The translations under genes were made by a program, and so were the position numbers. DNA of 64,000 bases, taken from positions 35,569,080-35,633,079 of the forward strand of contig CM075773.1 in assembly GCA_037974665.1 (NCBI GenBank), in the 5' to 3' direction. Of the stretch, positions 1 to 11,250 are shown piece by piece (the first letter of the stretch is position 1; every line of letters begins with the position of its first letter). Below the pieces are notes generated by a model. It saw only the letters and a program-made list of their open reading frames with translations, did no database searches and had not been told where the DNA came from. This DNA comes from Ehretia macrophylla. Lineage: Eukaryota > Streptophyta > Magnoliopsida > Boraginales > Ehretiaceae.

Positions 1-3000
1 AAAATTTCAAATGTAAAGTTTCATCTAAAAAATGTACCATGTGAGTCAATACATGAAAAACTGCCATTGATTACCAAAAATGTTAGCCATTTGGAAGAAT
101 ATATCATTTTCGTGCCCATGTAAATTGTTTTTGAAAAGTAAATTGAGTAGAAAATTACACAAAATCCAATATTATATGTGAAGCAAGGACTCATTTGGAA
201 CATGGAATGGCAAAAAGTTTATCTCATATGTAATCTTTTCTAGCTGATTTTTTAAAGAGAATCTCGTTTAGACACAGCAACAACATGTTATCATTATATC
301 CCAGCAAAAAAAAAAAAAAGAAATGTTATCATTATATATAGTGCCATTTAACTGTCATATGTAAATTTTATTCTTATCATTACCGTTTTGAAAGCTAGCC
401 TTAAAAATAAATATCATCTTCAGACAGTCCATTTCATTACATATATATGATATCATTGTACTGTTGTGATCAGACAACATTAAGAGGTTAAGGATAACCC
501 TTAAAACCTCATTTTGTTTGTGATCCCTTAAGAATTAAGTAATAATTTGTATTCTTTAGGTCTAGCCATTCATACATTTTTTTTTTCTTTTTGATATTGA
601 CTTGATTATTATCTTTATTATAATTCCATTTTTCCTTCTTGTTCATGCAGATAGTACCTTTCAGTCTTACGAAGGGGTACGTAAATGTAGTTTTCAGGCA
701 TAAAAGAACAGTAGTAATTAAAGACCCCAGAATAGACTAACAATTTGGAAAATAGTCAACTTGGCACCAATAATTAATCTCTCCTCATTTTCTGTCACTA
801 CATGAGACCAAGAAACCAAACATTGTTAAATAAATATTAGAATATAAATATTTGTTGAATTGTTCTGATAAATAATGCAGCATTACGAGACCGACAATGC
901 TGACCGATTGTCTGGTGCAGAAACGACTAACCGACTAACTTAACTAACTTGAACAGTTAGTTAGTCTTGTGCTTAATAGGACCTTATCATCTTAGGCTAG
1001 TTATTTTTGTTGTCCTTTTCTTTTTCTTTTTTTTTTTTTTGTAAATGGTCGTTTAGCTAGTCCTGCCTTTGTTTATTTTCTTGGTTAATAAAATACATAC
1101 GGCTGAATTAGTAAAAACAAATAATGCAGCATTGCATCTTCACACCTTTTTCACATTTGTAATTCTTTAATTTAAAAAACAATGCATAATTTTCGTTACG
1201 AATCAATTATGCACACCAACTCTTTTAGAGAATCTTTCTTAATTTATATATTACTTTAAAGGTGAATTCCTCATTGCGTCATTAGGCAGACAAGGATGAA
1301 TATGAAATTAATATAACGCATTTAAGGTAGGTGCAAGAACTTTATTAGTTGCTTATGATGATGTATTAAAATTTGGGTGGAGAACACTCTAGCTGGTTAA
1401 GCAAGCATTGCAATGCTCTGATTTCTTTATTATCAATCAGACGAACTATATGTCTTCTCCTTTATCCTCTCTGCTGTTGGGTAAAACACTGGATAATAAA
1501 TGTTTGAGATAGTGTGTACTAAAATGATTTACTTGTCGAGTAAAAAAAAAAATACCGGATAGTGATTAGGTTTTCTTATGCTTAATCTTAAATAAATTAA
1601 CAACTAAATTAAACCAAATCTTATCCCTCTAAATGACCAATCATTCCTCTTCTGTTAATCTTATATATAGTGTTATTTTATCCATGTTTATATAGTAATT
1701 TTTTTTTAGCTCTTTTGCAATACCCTAATTGTAAAATGAAAAAACTGTTCAGTAGGTGTCTTATTACAACAGTTTTATTTAATCGCAACAATAAATTCTT
1801 CTTGTTTTTTAATCAACTTTTGTTAATAATTATTTATGAGATTATTTTTCTGCAATGATTTTAAGAATAGAGTTTAATCTTAACGATTTTTTTTTTTTTT
1901 TTTAAATGATATATATACGCAGATGAGTGTTTGTAGGATTTGCGCATATATTTGGCATGGTTAATGAAGTAGATGGGAAGGAAACATCCTAGAGGAGAAT
2001 GCAGTTGAACTTAAAAAGTATCTGCTTGTTGATATATATGCACTGCTGAAATATGATGGAGTCAACACAACTCAGTACAATTTAGGCCTCGTATGTCCAT
2101 GTTACAGACTAGGGAATAATTATTTAATGATTTTTATAACCAAAATATTCTATACATGCTTCGTGTATAAGGGAGTGTAAAATCCAAAGGAATATTAATA
2201 TGTCTAAGAGTTGGGTAAAATACTAGGTAGTTTGCTTTTTCTTAATCAAATTTTTTTAAATATTTGCGAAAACCTTATTTTGAGCTCTATGCCAGAGTCA
2301 TGTTAGCTCGCTAGGGTTATGGCGGACGAAAATGTCTATTTTTGAGCCGTTTAGTGATTTTTTTAAATTTCTTTTTTGTTATTTTTCACCATAGTTATGT
2401 CTGTGGACCCTGTTAGAATTGACTTGTGACTCAGACGGATATTTTCTCCCTGTACCAAAAGTTTTTCTCCATTATATTCTCAGTTTCCGGAGATCGGTGC
2501 TACTGGTTGAAGTCCTCTAGTTAGTCAAGATCAAACTGTTAAAATTACGACTTTAGCCTTCATTTTTTTTAAAAAGGGAGCATCGTTCAAAAATATATAT
2601 TTTTTATTTTGTAATAGGAGAATAATCTTTAATAAAAAAAATTCATAATACCACATTGCAATAGGAGAAATTTAGCTACCACCGATAAGGTGGAATAAGT
2701 ATTAGTTTTGGATGCTCAAAAGTAGACAAGGCATCACTAAACGTATCCTCTAAACAATTCGTTGATGAAGCAGAATTTGAATCCTTTTATAATATGTATC
2801 ATATTATGAGATGATAAAATTTAAATCATTTGTTTCTTAAATTAATAAAATAACAATTATTATTTTTTATTATCATCACTTTATCACTGTTAAACCAAAT
2901 ATCAGTGTTGCTATATAGCCACGGGCACAAAAAATACAGGCAAATAAAACTAACATAGACGCCAATAAAATAAAAGGGCCTTGTCTGAACTTTTCCCCAT

Positions 3001-3162
3001 GAATTGTTTTAGTAATTGTCATTTACTCCAATTATTTAGTACTTCTGCTATATCTTTATCTTTGATGAATGATTTTCTTGCATATCGAGTAGATTTTGCT
3101 TCTTTTTGTGCAGAGCACTCTATCCCAAACAAACAATAACCCTTGCTCCAAGAAGGCGTACA
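1..3162. other. Intergenic, AT-rich, no gene seen
   Basis: No open frame here looks like a protein; those present are short and AT-driven. The stretch holds homopolymer tracts (poly-T near 1031 and 1890, poly-A near 306) and one small poly(A) insertion flanked by a 15-bp duplication at 285-337, listed separately. I see nothing else that can be supported. Confidence 0.6.
285..337 (+). mobile_element. Micro-retroposition scar with 15-bp target duplication
   Basis: The 15-mer atgttatcattatat occurs at 285-299 and again at 323-337. Between them lies only cccagc, a run of 14 A and gaa. A direct duplication around a poly(A)-ended insert is the signature of target-primed reverse transcription, so this is best read as an extremely 5'-truncated LINE or SINE insertion. 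The source family cannot be named from six bases. Confidence 0.6.
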
Positions 3163-3290
3163 TTGACACTAGGTTTTTGTCTAGTGGTAATATTACTCGC
3201 TATTATGCGATAGCTTACGAGTTCAAATTTCGCTGATTATGTTGTATGGCCTTAAGCCTCTACTGAATAAAAAAAGAAAAAGAAAAAAGG
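3163..3290 (+). mobile_element. tRNA-derived SINE
   Basis: A roughly 128-bp element. It has an A-box-like segment (tagtggtaatattactcgc, near 3182-3200), a B-box-like segment (gagttcaaatttc, near 3220) and an A-rich tail (near 3268-3288). The 9-mer aggcgtaca flanks it at 3154-3162 and 3291-3299 as a target-site duplication. This arrangement is typical of plant tRNA-derived SINEs. It lies in the far upstream region of the APT gene. Confidence 0.7.
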
Positions 3291-4145
3291 AGGCGTACAC
3301 TTCTCCAACAGTAAAGTGTTGGATATAGGTGTTTAAGGATTAGCTAGTGCTTCTAGGAGTCTTGATACGCAAGTTAAAAGAAAAATAAATTAATTCTTCC
3401 ACAAATTTAATCAAATTAGCATACTAAGATAAATAAGCTAATAGATGTGGATTCAATTTGCAAAAAAAGACGTGGTCTAAATTGGGAAGTTACTCTTTCT
3501 CTAGGAAAAACAAAGGTCCGTCTTATAGTAGTTTGGAGAGTCCTGTTTCCAATTGAGAATCTTATATACGAGTTAACGTCCTTTTCATATATGACCTACA
3601 ATGGAAGGTGTAATTAATGATAATTTGGAGGCTCAACTTTCATAGTATAATAAAAAAAAACTTGAGTTTTTATTTTAAAACTAATTAGTATTAGGATGAC
3701 TAGCCAAACATATCTTATAAAAGCCTTAAAAGTCTTAATTTATCCATGTACAATAATAAGATTCTCTGACATTACAAAACCGCTTTTTATATACTCCCAC
3801 AATCCTTCTTGAATTTTTTTATATCTAATTAATTTTCTATGACTCATTGTTTTAATATTGATGTTTTTATTTAAAAAAAAATGATAAATTTACTTAACAA
3901 TATTATCTATATATGTCATAATTCTTAGAAAGTAATCTAATCATGCTAACAAATGACATAGAAAAAGGGTCAAATTTGTCACAGAAAAACAAATTAAAAA
4001 AAATTCTCTAAGTTTGTGGACCTATGGACTATAAAGCTTGTCATCCCATAATTATAGTAGATCGATACAGTTAGTAAAGATGAACATAATGATTTAGGAC
4101 TCATAGAAAGTGAATGACAAAAACAATTCTGCCAAATAAAAAAAT
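3291..4145. other. Intergenic, nothing recognised
   Basis: AT-rich sequence between a SINE and the foldback element in the APT upstream region. No coding, RNA-gene or clear repeat signal was seen. Confidence 0.5.
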
Positions 4146-4543
4146 GAGTAAATGTCCCTATTAGTCCTTAATTTTATTGTTGAGACACTTCGGTCCATAA
4201 TCATTAAAAATAAATCTTTTAGTCCTTAAAATTAACTTAGTTGGACAACATCAATTCCGATAACAAAATTTGTCTATTTTTTTTACTGCTTTATCACGTG
4301 ACTAGCACGTGATTATTATAATCTATTATAGTTGATGGCAAAATTGGCACGTGACTGTTATAATCCATCAGAGTCACGTGCCAGCCATGTGATAAAGCCG
4401 TCAAAAAATACAAAAATTTTGCTATTAGAATTAACGTTGTCACACTAAATTAACTTTAAGAACTAAAAAGTTTATTTTTAAAGATCAGGAACCAAAGTGT
4501 TATAACGACAAAATATTAAAAAGACTAATGAGGGCATGTAGTC
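4146..4543. mobile_element. Foldback (long-TIR) MITE carrying four G-boxes
   Basis: The left arm (about 4146-4262) and right arm (about 4428-4543) are imperfect reverse complements over more than 100 bp. For example, gagtaaatgtccctattagtcc pairs with the right-end strand beginning gactacatgccctc. The central part contains four CACGTG palindromes at 4295-4300, 4306-4311, 4348-4353 and 4375-4380. The element ends about 75 bp upstream of the TATA boxes of the APT gene. Similar foldback elements lie at 30611-31058 and 47953-48351. No transposase is encoded. Confidence 0.65.
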
Positions 4544-4602
4544 TAAAAGAAATTTATAGTAAATTGTCACACTCGTAAACCTTAACTGTCCACATTTCAC
4601 AC

Positions 4603-4623
4603 TATAAACACTTTGCTATAAAT
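4603..4623 (+). promoter_or_regulatory. TATA boxes of the APT gene
   Basis: Two TATA motifs occur in close succession, TATAAA at 4603-4608 and TATAAAT at 4617-4623. They lie about 200 bp upstream of the APT start codon and are followed by a pyrimidine-rich leader, as expected for a plant core promoter. The transcription start would fall near 4645-4655. Confidence 0.6.
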
Positions 4624-4722
4624 CCCCCAACCTAACTCATCTTCTTTTCCCTTCCCTTGTCCACCCACCTCTCTTTCTTCTCTTCATCGTTTCTTTCCCT
4701 ACCTTCACCATTGTCCATCTCT

Positions 4723-4839
4723 CCACACACACACTTTCACACTCTGTGGGTGTGTGTGTGTTAGCCTTTGTACATAGAATATATAGAGAGAGAAGAAAAA
4801 CAAGATTGCATACACATGTTAAACAATGTCAGCTTGTAA
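4723..4839 (+). promoter_or_regulatory. APT 5' leader: CA/TG hairpin and overlapping uORF
   Basis: A CA run at 4723-4734 can pair with a TG run at 4749-4760, giving a stem of about 12 bp roughly 65 nt before the start codon. An upstream ATG at 4816 opens an eight-codon frame (seven residues) that ends at TAA 4837-4839. It overlaps the main ATG at 4826 in a different frame. Both features could lower or regulate APT translation; that effect is inferred. Confidence 0.5.
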
Positions 4840-4944
4840 AGACAACGATCCTCGTATTCATGGCATCCATTCAAGAATCCGTGTCGTCCCCAACTTCCCT
4901 AAACCTGGTACACGCGTAAACACACACACACACACACACACACA

Positions 4945-4980
<36 letters not shown>

Positions 4981-7900
4981 TGTTTATATAATTGTATGTA
5001 TATATATATTCTAAAAATGAATATTAGGATATATCATTTTTTGCTTCATATCTTGTGAATTGTTTTTCATAGGGATTATGTTTCAAGACATAACTACGCT
5101 TTTGCTAGACCCTAAAGCATTCAAGGATGCTATAGACTTGTTTGTGGAACGTTACAAAGGCAAAAATATCTCTGTTGTTGCTGGTATAAATTCTCTCAAT
5201 AGTTTTAGTTTCCCCTTCTCTTTTTATTATCCCTTCTTCTCTCGATCCATTTCATTACATATTCTATTTGTGAGTTCCACCAAACAAAAAATGTTAGAAT
5301 AAGCTTAAAATTTAAAGAAAAGGAAAGAAAGTTTTCTATTGATTTATAATGTGGTTATCTATACATTTTGCTTAGTTTGGTTTTGGTGAGTATTAGGCTC
5401 TATTTGACCTATCTTTTTGACACTCAAAAGAGTTTTTTGTGAGTTTAGAAACTAATCTCACTTGTTTTGCTCATTTCTAAAAGTGTTTTTAGGTAAAAGT
5501 TGAAGTTGAAAAAAGTTGAAAAACAAGAAGCTCCAAATTCAAGTTTTTCTAAATAAGTTTTTGCGAAACTATTTTTATATAATGTGAGAAGTTGTTTTTT
5601 TTTTCTTTCTCAAATATACCCTTTCATATTTTTTAAAGTACAATATTGCTCTCAAATTTTTTAAAAGTTTAATATTGTCAAATATAGGCTAAACAGTCAA
5701 CGACTTTTGTTCAACAACACTTTTAACCAAAGTTCTATTACAAAAGTTCTATAACTCAAATGCTAAAATTTCACAGTTAGGCCAAACAAAACTTTATTGT
5801 ACTTTTTTTGTGTGTTTTTATGTGTTTCTCTTTTCCTTTTCTATTGCCCGGGGAGGAGAGAAAGGAATCTGATAAATAATATTATGATGTTATGATTAAA
5901 ATTCAATATTTGTGAATTATTGATATAATTGATTATAATAAAATGATATAATATATAATTCACAATTATTAAATCAAACTTATAATATTACGTATGTTTT
6001 GTGATGATCTTTAATGGGGTTTAGCCCCTAGGGACATAGTCAAGTAGTGGGGAAAAAGTATTCATAAAAGGTCATAAATTTAACATTTTTAATTATTTTG
6101 AAATTTTATTTTTAACTGTTTTAATGTATGTATGAGAGTACATCATTGTACTTTAAAATTTAATAATTCATAATCGAATTCTGATGAATAATGGTTGAAA
6201 TTCGTCAGTTGTGTTTTTTGGTGGGGAGAATTATTGATGGCTACCTTGTATGAAGAATGAGATATGAAAGGTTCAGTGTAGAATGGGGGCATGTGCCAAA
6301 ATCTCTATTTAGATTTAGGGGGGCCAATGGTCGACAATGTCTGAAACAAGGCCCCGGACCCACCCGCCGTAATCATGGAATTGTTTCATTCTATCCACTT
6401 GTTCTTTTTTATCTTTTTAAGGACGAATGCCTGTTTTAAATTCGTCAAAAATAAAGTAATTTTTGTGATAAGAATATATAAATTTAAAATTAAAATTTTA
6501 GTTACAATAAATTATTATTTGGACTCCGTTTGTTTATCATAAAATAATTTACTTTCATAAAATATTTTTCTTAGAAATATTTTCTTAAAAAATAAAATAT
6601 TTTACAAGGTTCCGTTTGTTTGCCGTAAAATAACTTGTTGAGGAAAAATATTTTTCTGAAAAATAGATTACTAAAAAATATTTTCTGGTATTTGAATGTA
6701 TCGTGAATTTCGTAAAATATTTTCTTCTCCCAAAGTCCCGTAAAACATTTTACAAAATTTTGTACTAGTCGCAATTGTTAACTGGAAAACATTTAACGGT
6801 TAACTAATTTTACGGTGTTATCAAACACCATAAAATTTAGAAAAGCAGCCGCAATTTTTTATCGTAAAATATTTTACGATTGACCAATTTTTCAATGTTA
6901 CCGAACATTGTAAAATTCAAAAAAATATTTTCCGAAAAAATATTTTACAGCAAACAAACGGAGCCTCGATCACTATACATAATTCGGGACTCCTTAGAGT
7001 TTTATTTTGTTAAGGAACATTATGGTGTGGGTTGATGAGAAGAATCTGAGCCTCAATTGGTTATCTTTAATTTTCTTTTTTTGGGTAGAATGAGGCATCG
7101 CACTTCTTTTTTACCCACAACACCCATAATTTATAAATCACTTATATATACTTTTGTTCACCGATATGTATTACATTATCTATTGTTTTGTGTATATAGA
7201 ACTTCTGTTCTTGTAAGTAACCACCATTTCTAAACAGTGTCTCACAAATGTAAAATATTTGAGTGTCCCTAATTAATTAATGTAATAGTATTTATGATTT
7301 TAGTGGCTTTAATTGTATTAATATTAACAAAGATAAAGAATTCAATTACTATTCGACTCTGGAAATATGAGGAAGTAAACAATAACTTGATTAAGATTAA
7401 AATCATAATTTGCTCATTAATTACTTCTAATACTATTGCATTTGTAAAAATTTGACAAGCCTTTCTATCATTTTGTTTTAACAGGCATAGAAGCTCGAGG
7501 TTTCATTTTTGGTCCTCCCATTGCATTGGCAATTGGAGCTAAGTTCGTTCCCTTGAGAAAACCAGGGAAGCTGCCAGGTACTTTTCAGACTCCAGAAATG
7601 GATTCTGTGTACGTAGTTATGTCATATGTATAAGAGAATCGATTTTGAAAATTGCGTGTTAAAGTCAACAGCTGAAACACTAATGGATAGCACGTGAATA
7701 GATAAAATAAAATGAAGACTCAACTCTGATGCTATATTAATTTACCTAAAATTTTATCTTAAAATTAATTGATATTAATTGAAGTGACCCAGATTTTATA
7801 TACTGAAAAGCCTCAAGAACTATTGTTGCATACCGTTATGGAAGAAGATCCCGGTAAGATATGTACCTCCTTGGAAATGAAGAAAACTGATCTACTTTCA

Positions 7901-8947
7901 TTTGGACATACTGAAAAGCCTCAAGAACTATGTGATGGTGTGTCTTTTTATGCAGTAGTTACTAGGCCGGACTATACAGTATAATTACAAATCTTTTGAG
8001 TTTCAATTGATCCCTTTCGAAGTGATCTGTTTTGATATAAATATACTTGACTGCAGGCAAAGTTTTCAGGCAAGAATATGACTTGGAATATGGAAGCGAT
8101 TGTCTTGAGATGCATGTTGATTCAGTGAAACCTGGTGAATGCGCTTTGGTAGTTGATGATCTGATTGCTACTGGTGGCACCCTCTGTGCAGCTATGGATT
8201 TACTAGGTACTCTCTTTTCTTAATCTCTATTTATTCTTAATGGTCTTGAAAGGAAGTGAGAGGCCGGGGGCAAGGAAAAGAGTGGAGTCATTCAGGCTTG
8301 ACGATTAGGAGAAGCAAAACGAAATCAGAATTTGGATAGAAAATGACGCTCCTTCTGAAAATCTATTTAATGGATATTTACTGAAATGTAGTTATGTCTG
8401 CATAAGATTTCATACTCGGAAAATCACCAATCTTGACATCTTGAAAACAAAATTAATGTGCCAGTGTCAAAGATGTGATAATCCATAATCCATCTTTAGT
8501 TATGGATGTCTTACAGTGGAACCATGTTTTCTGAGTCATTTTACTTCATGTTGGTTTTCTTCAGAACGCGCTGGAGCTCAAGTCGTTGAATGTGCGTGTG
8601 TGATTGAAATACCAGATCTAAAGGTGAGCTAATCTATGCTTAGATCAGAAATGGTGAATTGAATTAACTTTTTGTTCTATGTTGTGCCTGTACCAAGTTC
8701 CCTCGTGACTATGTAAGAAGTGTTACTCCTAGTCTGGTTTGTTTGCACAGTTCCATAAGAGTTTATATAGTTGCTTTAAGGGAAATGAGGTTTCTCGTTT
8801 TAGTGTATCGTAGAGGAGCCAAATCTTCTCGTCCCCCCCTCTCTCTTGCTCGCTCGCTCGCTCTTTCACATTTATCTATTCTTGATTGTACAGGGTCGCG
8901 ACCGGTTGAATGGAAAGCAATTATATGTTCTTGTGGAGTCTCAATAG
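4826..8947 (+). CDS. APT3: Adenine phosphoribosyltransferase (six exons, 182 aa)
   Basis: Joins adenine to PRPP to give AMP (purine salvage); plant APTs also act on cytokinin bases. Exons: 4826-4907, 5073-5183, 7485-7577, 8057-8206, 8565-8623, 8894-8947, all with GT..AG introns and a frame that closes at TAG. The 182 residues match the family length of about 183. Visible landmarks are the N-terminal DPRIHGI / [12 protein letters not shown] segment, [11 protein letters not shown] (66-76), the RKPGKLPG loop (89-96) and the PRPP-binding [11 protein letters not shown] (127-137). There is no transit peptide, so it is probably cytosolic. The 2.3-kb intron 2 carries two MITE-like insertions. The APT3 symbol rests on sequence resemblance and on neighbours matching Arabidopsis At4g22570; APT4 or APT5 are alternatives. 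Confidence 0.95.
4919..4977. repeat. (CA)n-(TA)n compound microsatellite in APT intron 1
   Basis: About twelve CA units followed by about fourteen TA units lie just inside intron 1, about 12 bp downstream of the 5' splice site. Length polymorphism is likely. Confidence 0.9.
5394..5790. mobile_element. Probable degenerate MITE in APT intron 2
   Basis: The region begins with ggctctatttgacc and ends with gttaggccaaacaaaac, which are degenerate reverse complements like the GGCCxxGTTTGGCC ends of many plant hAT-type MITEs. The interior is AT-rich with inverted segments (for example repeated aaaagttg / caacttt motifs). No target duplication could be fixed, so the borders are approximate. Confidence 0.4.
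6521..6965 (+). mobile_element. MITE, CTCCGTTTGTTTG family, copy A (APT intron 2)
   Basis: The right end (caaacaaacggagcc, to 6965) is the reverse complement of two left ends, one at 6521 (ggactccgtttgttt) and one at 6608 (ggttccgtttgtttg). The interior is rich in aaaatattttc motifs that can pair with each other. Related copies lie at 40488-40883 and 41659-42997. It is non-coding and carried within APT intron 2. Confidence 0.75.
7800..7931 (+). repeat. 24-bp direct repeat in APT intron 3
   Basis: The same 24-mer, starting atactgaaaagcctc, occurs at 7800-7823 and 7908-7931, 108 bp apart. Origin unknown; possibly a small duplication within the intron. Confidence 0.8.
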
Positions 8948-9613
8948 TAATGGCAGATGATGATATGATTTCTGCTAAAACCTGCTGCAGCATAACAAAC
9001 CATACATTGGAGATCTTCTTTCCTTTCTTCCTCCATTTGAATTGTATAGATTATTTTCAATAACCTCGATAATTTCACATTATTTATTTTTTCCATATTA
9101 GAGTAGGAAGGAAATTTAATTCATGTGAAACAGATTTTTCGATGGCTTTGGCCTGCTGGTGTCACTTCAAAAATGAGTATTTGTTGGCTGTACACGAGGA
9201 GTTTGAGGCAATTGCCAAGTCTATGCCGTGCTATATGATGCTCTAGTTTGTTGTTCCATGTCTGCATAAACTATCGTGTTAGTTCATAATATGCTGGATA
9301 TCAGATTTTCATGATATTGACAAGTTCTCGAGATATGTTAATTGGACCTAGTCTGTCTTTGACAAATGTTATCTCGTCTTTAGAGCAGTCTAGTGTTTAA
9401 AATTCTCGCTATGCATTGAGTTCAAAAAGGAATTAGACCCACTTTAAATATATTACTACGACAAAATCCAAGTTGAGAGTTTCAGCAAATATGGGCATCG
9501 GAAAAAAGAAATTAAGGGAAATGAAAAAGGACAAAGAAAACGATTTGGCACCCGTCATTTACCATTCTATTGTGAACAAACATGTGTTTGGTAGGTTGAA
9601 CATGCATTGATGT

Positions 9614-10464
9614 TGTAGATGTAAAAATCCACAATCACGAATTTCAGGCCACCAGCAACCTACAAGGACAGAAGGCGATAGAACGACGTGAGTCTTGGGA
9701 CACCGGTGTGGTGCCGGCCGAAGACACTCCGACGCTCAAGTCAGTAGTTTATCGAAAAAGATAAGAATGCATGGAAAATATAAAGGGAAAATAGGAGACT
9801 ACCGTGGTAGCGGCGTCGATATAGAGAGTGTAGGCCAGGATTATATAGAGGGAAGAGGGAGAGTATTGCTAGATGCGACTAGTACTTGATGCCCTCTCCT
9901 TGTGTAGGCGTGGCCTACTTATAGGTATGGGTAGGCCAAGAGTCACGGACTCTTGGGTCTTGTATTCCTAGTAGACTACGTGATCTCTTATCATGTAGGG
10001 TAGATGTAGTCTTCATCCCAAGTCCTTCGGTGGTCGTCTGCTTCTCGTAGGCTGGGCAATTGTGATAAGTCTAAGGTCGTTTATCCCTTGAGACTTGTAT
10101 CTCGAGTAGACTACTTCAAACGAGTAATCTCTTATCCCGTAAGATAGGGTTGATCTTTATCTTGAGTTTGCTGATAGTCATCCGCTACTAGTAGTCTAGT
10201 CTATTGGAATGTCTCCTTGATCGTTTATCCGGAGATATCTGATAGAGTTCGAGTTGGATTAGAGTTTATCCCTGGTTGTTCGTGTAGGACGGTACCGCCA
10301 TGTGGGCTTAGCCAAGAGCTTTGAGCTTTATTGGACCTAACTTGGGAGTAGGCCGCGACTTATAGTATCGTATATGGGCCTTGGCCCAGGAATTACGTGT
10401 TGATTGGGGCCAAATGACCCGTCGCGGTTGAACCATGGGTCCAAGCCCAATTTTGGCGTTAACA
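9614..10464 (+). mobile_element. Solo LTR of an LTR retrotransposon
   Basis: An 851-bp block, less AT-rich than its surroundings. It starts TGTAGATG, ends GTTAACA (TG..CA termini), and is flanked by a 5-bp duplication gatgt at 9609-9613 and 10465-10469. The segment ccgaagacactccgacgctc near 9719 is a motif I associate with plant LTRs, and a TATA-like attatatagaggg lies near 9840. No internal gag-pol region or partner LTR is present, so it is best explained as a solo LTR left by recombination. Orientation is not certain. Confidence 0.65.
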
Positions 10465-10884
10465 GATGTCCGGGGTCATGATTTTATAATACTCGAATTG
10501 CCTTGAAACCGAAATTCTTCTTAGGAAAGTTTTTTTGTCCGGCTTATGGCTGTTTGGCTATGATACAAAAGTGAGTTCACATATATGTGAAACCACCTGT
10601 ATATTAGTGGTTTGAACGACAACCGAATAGTTTTACAATAGACTTTCTCTTCTCATTAGCTTGAAATTAGGTTTTGCTAAGAGAAACTTAAAATTGATTA
10701 CATGTGACAGATATTGTTATATATTACCTATTTACCTTTCTTTGTTTAAAAGATTTTTATCATATACATCTCCATTTTGACATTTAACACAAGCTTTTAT
10801 AATATACAAAGGTCAAATGTGACCGCGCAGCACCATTTTTCCATCTACATGAGGTTATCTTGATGCTGTACTGATGCACATGGT

Positions 10885-11250
10885 TTCCACCTCTTGAAGG
10901 TACACTAAAAATTAACGTGGATGCTGCTTTTTCTGGACCTGAAATGGCTGCAACCACTGCAATCGCTAGAAATTCGAGAGAAGAAATTGTTGGTGGCCTT
11001 GCTAGCCACATGCCGAGGCTCTTGCTGTGTGGAAAGCTTGCTTTCTTGCCAAACACCTAGATGCTAACTGCATCATAATTGAAAATGATGCCATTGCAGT
11101 TCTCCAAGCAATCTGAAGGCCAATCTAACTGAAAGATCAAGCTTTTGGTGGAAGATATTAAACTAATGGCGACTGAAATCCCATCCACTCAATTTCAGAG
11201 TGTGAGAAGAATTGCCAATCGAGTTGCTAATTGAATTACAAAGTGTAAAA
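10885..11250 (+). pseudogene. Decayed RNase H domain (RVT_3 type, retrotransposon-derived)
   Basis: Translating across one frameshift near 11010 gives the hallmarks of the plant RVT_3 / LINE-type RNase H domain. These are LKINVDAAFSG (first catalytic Asp) near 10900, AEALAVWKACFLAKHL (catalytic Glu) near 11012, and IIIENDAIAVLQAI (second Asp) near 11075. A tail reading DIKLMATEIP...VRRIANRVAN follows, to about 11222. At least two stop codons interrupt it, so it is dead. It probably came from a LINE rather than from the adjacent solo LTR, but no reverse transcriptase remains. Confidence 0.75.

Noticed and set aside
1507..1564. Possible further poly(A) scar at 1541-1551
   Set aside because: The candidate duplication gatagtg is only 7 bp and does not abut the A tract.
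3163..3290. A functional tRNA gene
   Set aside because: A- and B-box-like segments are present, but no cloverleaf fold or terminator is evident and the unit has an A tail with target duplication, so it is a SINE.
8743..9063. 106-codon plus-strand frame overlapping the last APT exon
   Set aside because: It runs through intron 5 and reads exon 6 in a different frame from APT; the APT frame ([17 protein letters not shown]) is the conserved one.
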